A DNA stretch of 10,658 bases from an uncultured Clostridium sp. GTDB lineage: Bacteria; Bacillota; Clostridia; Clostridiales; Clostridiaceae. Positions 5,935-10,658 of this stretch are shown here, one piece after another; the stretch's first letter is position 1, and each line of letters starts with the position of its first letter. Location: assembly GCA_934777095.1 (NCBI GenBank), contig CAKVNP010000042.1:1-10658 (forward strand), given 5' to 3'. A program made the translations under genes and the position numbers. The notes under the pieces were generated by a model. It was not told the DNA's origin. It made no database searches and was given only the letters and a program-made list of their open reading frames with translations.

Positions 5935-6884
5935 TGCTTTACTTCCCTTTCCTGCATTTTAAAATCATTTAAATATAACTCATAGCTTTTTGTATTATTT
6001 TTTGCAATAGTATCTAAGATAAATCCGCAGCCCAGAGAAAGTATTGATATCAATACTAGTCCTACTGCTAAAATAGCCGAAGGAACTTTACTTACCCAGG
6101 AAGTCTTTACAAATTCACTTACCACTGGGATTCCAACCAATAATCCTAAAGCTAATGATATCAATGAAGTTATTCCAAAGAACCCCATAGGTTTATAATC
6201 TTTAAATAGAGAAATTAACATTTTTAATACTCTGTATCCATCTTTAAAAGTACTTAACTTAGATACGCTTCCTTCTGGTCTATCCCTATATTCTATCGGT
6301 ACTTCCTTTAAGACAAATTTCTTATCTAAAGCATGGATGCTCATTTCAGTTTCTATCTGGAATCCATTACTTAATACAGGCATCGTCTTAACAAAATATC
6401 TGTTAAATGCTCTGTAACCCGTCATTATATCGTTAATTTCATTTTTAAATAAAAGTCCAATTAAGCTTTGCACTAGCTTATTACCAAAGCCATGAAATGC
6501 TCTTTTATTTTCTTTGGCATATGTTCCATTTGATAATCTATCACCTATGACCATATCAGCCTCACCGTTTAATATAGGCTGGATTAATGATCTGACCTCA
6601 TCAGCTGGATAGGTATCATCCCCATCTGCCATAATATATACATCTGCTTCAATCTCCCTGAACATAGACCTTACTACGTTTCCCTTACCTTGCCTTGGTT
6701 CTTTTACTACTATTGCTCCATGTTCCTTTGAAATTTTATATGTGTTATCCTTAGAATTATTGTCATACACATATATATCTGCATTTGGCAGCTCGCTCTT
6801 GAAATCATCAATAACCTTTCCAATTGTAAGTTCTTCATTATAGCATGGCAATAGCACCGCAATTTTAACTTCATTTATATCCAT
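5922..6884 (-). CDS. Family 2 glycosyltransferase, DPM1/GtrB-like, polyprenyl-phosphate type
   Basis: 320 residues. The N-terminal GT-A domain shows VLLPCYNEELTIGKVI (10-25), the nucleotide-binding YDNNSKDNT (40-48), the RQGKGN loop (64-69), the metal-binding DGDDTYP with D87 and D89, NDIMTGYRAF (151-160), IETEM (177-181) and RPEGSVSK (202-209). These are the motifs of dolichyl/undecaprenyl-phosphate sugar synthases. Two membrane helices follow (about 233-256 and 267-291), the DPM1-ArnC-GtrB layout of a membrane-tethered enzyme with a cytoplasmic active site. It should transfer a sugar from a nucleotide donor to a polyprenyl phosphate; the sugar cannot be told. The ATG at 6884 has AGGAGA six nt upstream. 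A TTG at 6914, 10 codons earlier, would overlap the upstream gene and lacks a good site. It starts 19 nt after that gene. Confidence 0.9.
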   Translation of the reverse strand: MDINEVKIAVLLPCYNEELTIGKVIDDFKSELPNADIYVYDNNSKDNTYKISKEHGAIVVKEPRQGKGNVVRSMFREIEADVYIMADGDDTYPADEVRSLIQPILNGEADMVIGDRLSNGTYAKENKRAFHGFGNKLVQSLIGLLFKNEINDIMTGYRAFNRYFVKTMPVLSNGFQIETEMSIHALDKKFVLKEVPIEYRDRPEGSVSKLSTFKDGYRVLKMLISLFKDYKPMGFFGITSLISLALGLLVGIPVVSEFVKTSWVSKVPSAILAVGLVLISILSLGCGFILDTIAKNNTKSYELYLNDFKMQEREVKQWIK

Positions 6885-6890
6885 ACTTTC

Positions 6891-6896
6891 TCTCCT
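6891..6896 (-). promoter_or_regulatory. Ribosome binding site fixing the glycosyltransferase start at 6884
   Basis: AGGAGA (extended as TAGGAGAG) sits six nt before the ATG at 6884-6882. It lies between the stop of the GT-C-like gene (6904) and this start, and it rules out the longer TTG reading. Confidence 0.8.
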
Positions 6897-6903
6897 AACA
6901 TAA

Positions 6904-8844
6904 CTAATATTCAACTTTATACACTCTATTTCCGTCTAAGCTGCTGTAATATAACTCTTTAAATTTCACCTTTCCTCCAATATATAGCTTATCCATTTCT
7001 TTTTTAGTCCAGATATAGTCAATTCCTAAAGCTGCTAATTCATCAATATTCATTTTTATTGTAAAGTCATCTGGATAATTTAAAATAAAGTCAGTTTTAT
7101 TATCTACTAATTGAATATGCACATGTGCATACCTATTATATATATTACCATAATCATTATCAGTTTCCAACTTACTCCACAGAGATTTATCTGGATAAAA
7201 ATGGGTGCCATTTATTGTTTTAGCACCATTAGCATAGATAAACTCTCCTTTGGTATCTAATCCCTCTGCAAGCCAGATAGCTTCCGGCTCATCCCTTTCA
7301 ATATTCTGTATCGTCTGAGCGAGAGTCTTATTATAAATTGCTCCAACACCTCTTGCTACTGGATTTACTGTAGCCCCAGATAAAATTATTACTGCCATCA
7401 TTGTTATACAGAATAGTTTTTTATATCTGCAGAGTGCTGTTAGGTTTAGTACTAAAAATAATAGTAATAGCATCATATAATATTTTCCACTTACATATCC
7501 TATATATTTTGATTTGTAAATTAGCATGCCATATACTACCACTGTTACTATGCTGATAACTATTCCTTTCCTTTTGCTGATAATTTCACTATCAAAAATA
7601 ATTCCTAATGCCCAGATAGACAAAAGCATTGCTGTAAAATTAAAAATAGTAAGCATCCTAAAAGATGGTACATAGCTTAATAACGTTATCTTTGCCAGCC
7701 ATTGTGGAGTCCCAATAAAACACCAAACAAGCTCCGTAATAGCTGCTAATAATAAAGCCACACCCATGGCCCTATCTTTTATGGACTTTTGGACAGCTGC
7801 CATAACAACAACTGCTGATCCAATAAAGAAATTAATAAATGAACTTACTTCGCAATTATTAAGATTATTTATACTTTTAAATGGAATAAATACATTAATC
7901 ATATATTCACATAACCTTGCTAGTTCAATATCTCCTCCTGTACTAATCCTCTTTCCTGGATAAACTGTTCCAAAAACAGCTTTTATTGCATCCATTGAAT
8001 TAATTGCAAAATGAGCAGTCATTGCAATGATTACCATTATTGTAACTGTAATAATGATATAATCGTTCTTAGCTAGTTTAGGTCTTTTAAAATAGCTAAA
8101 ATAAATAATACTAATCATAATTAATATTATATATGCCATAGGCACCTGAAATGCTGGATATAAAATAAGTATAAAGCCTACGGCACTTAATGCCAGCATT
8201 GCTGCAAAAGCAATCTTAACCTTTAAGTTTTCTCTGTACTCAAAATACTTATAAAATGCTGTAATTATTGCTAAAGTATAAAAGACAACATCTCCTACAT
8301 GCTGCATAAACCACCATTGTACTGCTGGTGAAAAAGCTATCCAGAAAGCTGATACAAAGGATAAAATCTTATTCTTTTTAGTTAATATCATGGCCACTTC
8401 AAAAGCTAAAAGTAATAGGGCAATGATTTTAAACCCCCAGTACCACGATAATCCATATTCCTTACCCCAAAGCAGAAATCCCCAGTTAAATGGCTTGGCC
8501 AAAATAGTAATATCCGCTACTGGTGCATTATATGCTAAAATCATATTTAGCCCACCGCTAATAATATTATTATTATATAATGGATAGAAGCTTTCACTTT
8601 CTGCCTGTGCAAAATAATAAGGAGCTTGTACTAGCCATTCATCACTTCTAATAGCTCTATTTTCTCCTAATAATATACTTATTTCACTATTATCAATTTT
8701 TTCACTTGCATATGTATCCCACATCCCAATAGAACTTCCATGGAGCTTTAATCCTAATACTAAAACAAAAACTATTATTGCTATAATAAATCTATAATTA
8801 ATTATTTTATTAAGTACCTTGGTAATACCTTCTTTATTATTCAT
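6904..8844 (-). CDS. Multi-pass membrane protein, probable GT-C-type glycosyltransferase (YfhO-like role)
   Basis: 646 residues. About 13 hydrophobic helices fill residues 18-493. A large loop follows helix 1 (about 35-130) and carries conserved-looking acidic and aromatic residues (GMWDTY 40-45, RSDEW 66-70). A soluble tail of about 150 residues (494-646) ends the protein. A single helix, an acidic outside loop, many helices and a C-terminal outside domain are the layout of GT-C enzymes, which take lipid-phosphate sugars outside the cell. I do not recognise a named family with certainty. First gene of the four-gene cassette, so it probably transfers the sugar made by the next gene to a wall polymer, lipid or protein. 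The ATG at 8844 is chosen: AGGGGGGAGG lies six nt upstream, while the ATG at 8868 falls at the predicted transcription start and has no site. Confidence 0.7.
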   Translation of the reverse strand: MNNKEGITKVLNKIINYRFIIAIIVFVLVLGLKLHGSSIGMWDTYASEKIDNSEISILLGENRAIRSDEWLVQAPYYFAQAESESFYPLYNNNIISGGLNMILAYNAPVADITILAKPFNWGFLLWGKEYGLSWYWGFKIIALLLLAFEVAMILTKKNKILSFVSAFWIAFSPAVQWWFMQHVGDVVFYTLAIITAFYKYFEYRENLKVKIAFAAMLALSAVGFILILYPAFQVPMAYIILIMISIIYFSYFKRPKLAKNDYIIITVTIMVIIAMTAHFAINSMDAIKAVFGTVYPGKRISTGGDIELARLCEYMINVFIPFKSINNLNNCEVSSFINFFIGSAVVVMAAVQKSIKDRAMGVALLLAAITELVWCFIGTPQWLAKITLLSYVPSFRMLTIFNFTAMLLSIWALGIIFDSEIISKRKGIVISIVTVVVYGMLIYKSKYIGYVSGKYYMMLLLLFLVLNLTALCRYKKLFCITMMAVIILSGATVNPVARGVGAIYNKTLAQTIQNIERDEPEAIWLAEGLDTKGEFIYANGAKTINGTHFYPDKSLWSKLETDNDYGNIYNRYAHVHIQLVDNKTDFILNYPDDFTIKMNIDELAALGIDYIWTKKEMDKLYIGGKVKFKELYYSSLDGNRVYKVEY

Positions 8845-8850
8845 TGTTTT

Positions 8851-8860
8851 CCTCCCCCCT
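8851..8860 (-). promoter_or_regulatory. Ribosome binding site fixing the GT-C-like start at 8844
   Basis: AGGGGGGAGG on the minus strand, six nt before the ATG at 8844-8842. The run of six G is unusual for this AT-rich region. It shows that the in-frame ATG at 8868 is not the start. Confidence 0.8.
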
Positions 8861-8873
8861 GTAGCCATTTCTA

Positions 8874-8902
8874 ATTATATATCCTTGTAAATTTTTTGTA
8901 AA
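8874..8902 (-). promoter_or_regulatory. Strong sigma-A promoter of the glycosylation cassette
   Basis: Minus strand: -35 TTTACA (8902-8897, five of six), a 17-nt spacer, and a perfect -10 TATAAT (8879-8874). Transcription should start near 8867, leaving a leader of about 23 nt with the ribosome binding site. The promoter lies directly after the terminator of the P-loop gene, so the four genes form an independent, probably well-expressed operon. No operator or riboswitch is visible. Confidence 0.8.
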
Positions 8903-8912
8903 ATCTTCGAAC

Positions 8913-8945
8913 AAAAAAGAGAAGCTATAATTTAAGCTTCTCTTT
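8913..8945 (-). terminator. Intrinsic terminator of the P-loop gene
   Basis: Minus strand: AAAGAGAAGCT (8945-8935) pairs perfectly over 11 bp with AGCTTCTCTTT (8926-8916) around an 8-nt loop, followed by further U. The stem starts 32 nt after the stop codon. The plus-strand reading has only a short broken U tract, so it serves minus-strand transcripts. Confidence 0.9.
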
Positions 8946-8977
8946 ACTTCTATATTTAATTTTAATTATTTTCAACC

Positions 8978-9391
8978 CTAAGCAACGTACTCTCTAATAC
9001 ACTCTGGAACCTCTTCACTAACGTCCATATTTACATTAATATATAGATTAATTCCATATCTATCTATTAATCTTGCCATCTTTTTAAATAAATCAGTAGA
9101 TTCTCTCATTGTGCACTTAACTATATTAGACAAACCATCAATATAAATATTTTCAATATCAAAATTTGAAGATATTATGCCGCATAACATACCGTAAAAA
9201 CTTTCGCATCCATTAATGTTGAATTCATTAGTCTCAACAAACCTTATTCTCCTATTTAGCTGTAACATTGGCCTTGAATCATCATCAATATATACTGAAT
9301 CGCCTTTTGCAATTGCCTGTTGGTGGTTAGCTAATTCTATTAGCCTTTTAGTTTTTCCAGAACCTCTCCTTGCACAAAAAACTTGAATCAT
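8978..9391 (-). CDS. Small P-loop NTP-binding protein of unknown function
   Basis: 137 residues. It opens with a strand and a Walker A loop, MIQVFCARRGSGKTKR (A7, G10, G12, K13, T14), then SVYIDDDSR (about 32-40), IRFVETNEF, and a Walker-B-like strand ENIYIDGLSN. The end holds a helix, LFKKMARLIDRYGINLYINVN, and a final strand. No membrane segment or signal peptide is seen. It is about the size of a minimal RecA/kinase-like core. Similar clostridial proteins are, as I recall, often labelled PilT-like, but the Asp-box and His-box of PilT are not present, so I do not use that name. The ATG at 9391 has AAAGGAG eight nt upstream; a GTG at 9400 overlaps that site. It is monocistronic: palindromic promoter region before, terminator after. 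Nucleotide binding is likely; the role is unknown. Confidence 0.75.
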   Translation of the reverse strand: MIQVFCARRGSGKTKRLIELANHQQAIAKGDSVYIDDDSRPMLQLNRRIRFVETNEFNINGCESFYGMLCGIISSNFDIENIYIDGLSNIVKCTMRESTDLFKKMARLIDRYGINLYINVNMDVSEEVPECIREYVA

Positions 9392-9399
9392 TGGAACCA

Positions 9400-9406
9400 C
9401 TCCTTT
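9400..9406 (-). promoter_or_regulatory. Ribosome binding site fixing the P-loop gene start at 9391
   Basis: AAAGGAG lies eight nt before the ATG at 9391-9389. An in-frame GTG at 9400-9398 overlaps it and is rejected. Confidence 0.8.
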
Positions 9407-9423
9407 ATATATTTATTTTAAAT

Positions 9424-9440
9424 AGATGTATTATACATCT
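9424..9440 (-). promoter_or_regulatory. -10 box inside a 17-bp inverted repeat (probable operator) of the P-loop gene
   Basis: AGATGTA-TTA-TACATCT on the plus strand is a perfect inverted repeat with 7-bp arms. Its centre, read on the minus strand, contains a perfect -10 TATAAT (9435-9430). Transcription would start near 9423, about 32 nt before the ATG. The -35 region is poor (TTAATT at an 18-nt spacing at best). A repressor or activator site is a fair inference. It does not match boxes I can recall for PerR, Fur, LexA, CodY or Spo0A. Confidence 0.45.
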
Positions 9441-9750
9441 TAATTGTTGACTTAATTAAATATTTTTAATACTTTTATCTCACTACTTTCTTTAAACATA
9501 TTTTTCTCATTTTATGTTTTATTATTCATAATAATAAACTTTCCCATAAGTTTAATATTTAGCCAACATATATTTAAAATAGTGATCCATATATGATAAC
9601 GTTATCTTGCAAACTATTATTGAATCTCCTATTATATATTTTCTTCTACTATATAGTATTCAACAAAACCAAAAATGTTCCTACTAAAAAAATATATTTC
9701 TCTTAATTCACCAAATAAAAAAATGGACATAAATCTCTCAAATTCTCCCT

Positions 9751-9790
9751 AAAAAAATATAAAAGAAATATATCCACTTTTGCATATTTT
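9751..9790 (-). terminator. Weak candidate terminator of the diguanylate cyclase gene
   Basis: Minus strand: AAAATAT-GC-AAAAG (9790-9777) can pair with CTTTTATATTTT (9765-9754) with a GC bulge and an 11-nt loop, then three more U. It starts just after the stop codon at 9792, where a terminator is expected. Nearly all pairs are A-T, so the stem is weak and the call is tentative. Confidence 0.35.
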
Positions 9791-9791
9791 A

Positions 9792-10658
9792 TTATTCTAT
9801 TAATGCTATAACCTTATTCTTTCCTTCTGCCTTTGCCTTATATAGCATCCTATCTGCCTTATTTATTACTTCACCAATACTGATATGCTGACTGCTGCTA
9901 AATGCTATTCCAATACTGGTAGTAGCATTAAACGAATTGCCATCCTTTTCTATTATATTATTCATGATTTCTTTTCTTATGCTATCAATTTTATCATATA
10001 CATTACTATAATTACTGACATCATCTATATATATGATAAGTTCTTCCCCACCATATCTTCCTACAATATCATCCTTGCTTAGATTACTTTTAATAAGATT
10101 ACATGTCCTTATTAATACTTCATCACCAAACTGATGACCGAATCTATCATTTATTGCTTTAAAATTATCAAAGTCTACCATTGCTATAGCATACTCATCT
10201 TTATTTTTTATCTTCTTCTCCAATATGCTATAAAAAGTTCTTCTATTATAAATTTCCATCAACGAATCCATCTGCGCTGCCACTTCAAGTTTCCTATATA
10301 ATGCTGCATTTTCAATAGCAATTGCTACTTGATTTGCGATAGTATTAATAAATAATTTATGCTCCTCTGTGAAATATCCATAATGAGTATGTTCTACAAC
10401 TATATATCCTATAAGCCTATCCCCTAACTGTATAGGTATACCCATTTTTGCTCTTATTGCAAGATCCTCTTCACTCTCTTGACCAGCATCTATATTAATA
10501 ATAGTTGCTTGTCTACATGTTAAAAGCTCTTTATTTTCTTCAGCTAAAAGATTAAAATTCCCTTCAATATTTGTAGCTTTAATTTTAAGTTTTCCCTCTT
10601 CCATTAAATAGATTGTAGAATATGTTACTCCCAATACTCCCATTATCATATCGTTTAT
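9792..10658 (-). CDS. GAF-GGDEF diguanylate cyclase, 5' end outside the window
   Basis: 288 residues are in view and the frame is still open at the window edge, so the Met at 10649 is probably internal. Numbering from that Met, residues 1-115 are most of a GAF sensor domain (IYLMEEGKLKIKA, MGIPIQLGDRLIGYIVVEH, FINTIANQVAIAIENA), then a short linker helix and a GGDEF domain (128-285). The GGDEF motifs are complete: DSLMEIYNRRTF, metal-binding VDFDNFK (D159), NDRFGHQFGD, the active site RYGGEEL (198-204), TTSIGIA and ADRMLYKAKAEGKNKV. It should make c-di-GMP from two GTP as a dimer. The inhibitory I-site RxxD reads SKDD, with Arg missing. The GAF ligand is unknown. An uncharacterised N-terminal sensor may lie upstream. 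No EAL domain is seen. Confidence 0.93.
   Translation of the reverse strand: MNDMIMGVLGVTYSTIYLMEEGKLKIKATNIEGNFNLLAEENKELLTCRQATIINIDAGQESEEDLAIRAKMGIPIQLGDRLIGYIVVEHTHYGYFTEEHKLFINTIANQVAIAIENAALYRKLEVAAQMDSLMEIYNRRTFYSILEKKIKNKDEYAIAMVDFDNFKAINDRFGHQFGDEVLIRTCNLIKSNLSKDDIVGRYGGEELIIYIDDVSNYSNVYDKIDSIRKEIMNNIIEKDGNSFNATTSIGIAFSSSQHISIGEVINKADRMLYKAKAEGKNKVIALIE

Larger units (their letters stand above)
9407..9791. other. 385-bp AT-rich intergenic region between the diguanylate cyclase and P-loop genes
   Basis: Beyond the promoter palindrome and the weak terminator listed separately, it holds three perfect palindromic sites: TTTATTATT-CAT-AATAATAAA (9518-9538), GATAACGTTATC (9595-9606) and TACTATATAGTA (9647-9658). 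A near-duplicate T-rich element occurs twice on the minus strand (TATATTTTTTTAG near 9748-9760 and 9684-9696). Small open frames of 25-32 codons exist but lack good ribosome sites. I see no riboswitch or tRNA. Confidence 0.5.

Noticed and set aside
8913..8945. Bidirectional terminator serving a plus-strand transcript
   Set aside because: No plus-strand gene ends here and the plus-strand U tract is broken after three T.
8978..9391. Calling the P-loop gene PilT (twitching motility ATPase)
   Set aside because: It is far too short and lacks the Asp-box, His-box and N-terminal PAS-like domain of PilT; only Walker A and a B-like strand are visible.
9447..9475. Plus-strand promoter-like TTGACT followed after 17 nt by TACTTT
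   Set aside because: The -10 is poor and it would read into a region with no plus-strand gene, against the 3' end of the cyclase gene.
9518..9538. PerR/Fur-like box
   Set aside because: The 9-3-9 arrangement does not fit the 7-1-7 boxes of these regulators, and A/T-only arms arise easily by chance; kept only as a palindrome.
9632..9730. Minus-strand 32-codon open frame starting MSIFLFGELREIYFFSRN
   Set aside because: No properly spaced Shine-Dalgarno, extreme AT content and no recognisable family; a chance frame of this length is expected here.
9407..9791. c-di-GMP riboswitch near the diguanylate cyclase gene
   Set aside because: None of the conserved GEMM core sequences appears on either strand.

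Overview
The window is an AT-rich stretch of a low-GC Firmicute chromosome. The best fit is a Clostridium-like organism: strong AGGAG Shine-Dalgarno sites, A/T-ending codons, short intrinsic terminators, and protein families typical of motile clostridia. The species cannot be fixed from the sequence. Every gene I can support lies on the minus strand, so transcription runs from high to low coordinates. I see no tRNA, rRNA, CRISPR array, insertion sequence or phage gene.

Layout in transcription order. (1) 10658-9792: the 3' part of a GAF-GGDEF diguanylate cyclase whose start lies outside the window. (2) 9791-9392: a 400-bp AT-rich spacer with several palindromes and a -10 box buried in a 17-bp inverted repeat. 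It leads into a 137-residue P-loop protein (9391-8978) that ends at a strong terminator. (3) 8902-5191: a near-consensus sigma-A promoter drives four tightly packed genes and ends at a terminator. They encode a ~13-helix GT-C-like membrane protein, a DPM1/GtrB-like family 2 glycosyltransferase, and two small four-helix EamA/SMR-type proteins whose frames overlap. (4) 5157-3814: a single lipoprotein gene with two tandem homologous domains. An in-frame TAA cuts off its last 39 codons, yet the terminator still sits just after the original stop. (5) 3779-2449: tyrS with its own promoter, no T-box leader, and its own terminator. (6) 2440-1: a spacer with a sigma-28-like -10 element, then a FliK-like protein, a stand-alone FlhB C-terminal domain protein (YlqH type), and the start of a metallophosphoesterase.

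How the genes may work together. The membrane cassette looks like a three-component glycosylation system: the GT2 enzyme would charge polyprenyl phosphate with a sugar, the paired small transporters would flip it, and the GT-C-like protein would transfer it to a surface acceptor outside the cell. The FliK-like and FlhB-like pair mirrors the two partners of the flagellar substrate-specificity switch, but sits in a non-flagellar neighbourhood. The diguanylate cyclase could add c-di-GMP control of motility or surface state, but nothing in the window links it directly to the other genes.

Four genes have upstream in-frame alternative starts (GTG, TTG or ATG) that I reject because they overlap a good Shine-Dalgarno site, overlap the preceding gene, or fall at the transcription start. 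For a fifth, the lipoprotein, I prefer the internal ATG on signal-peptide grounds.
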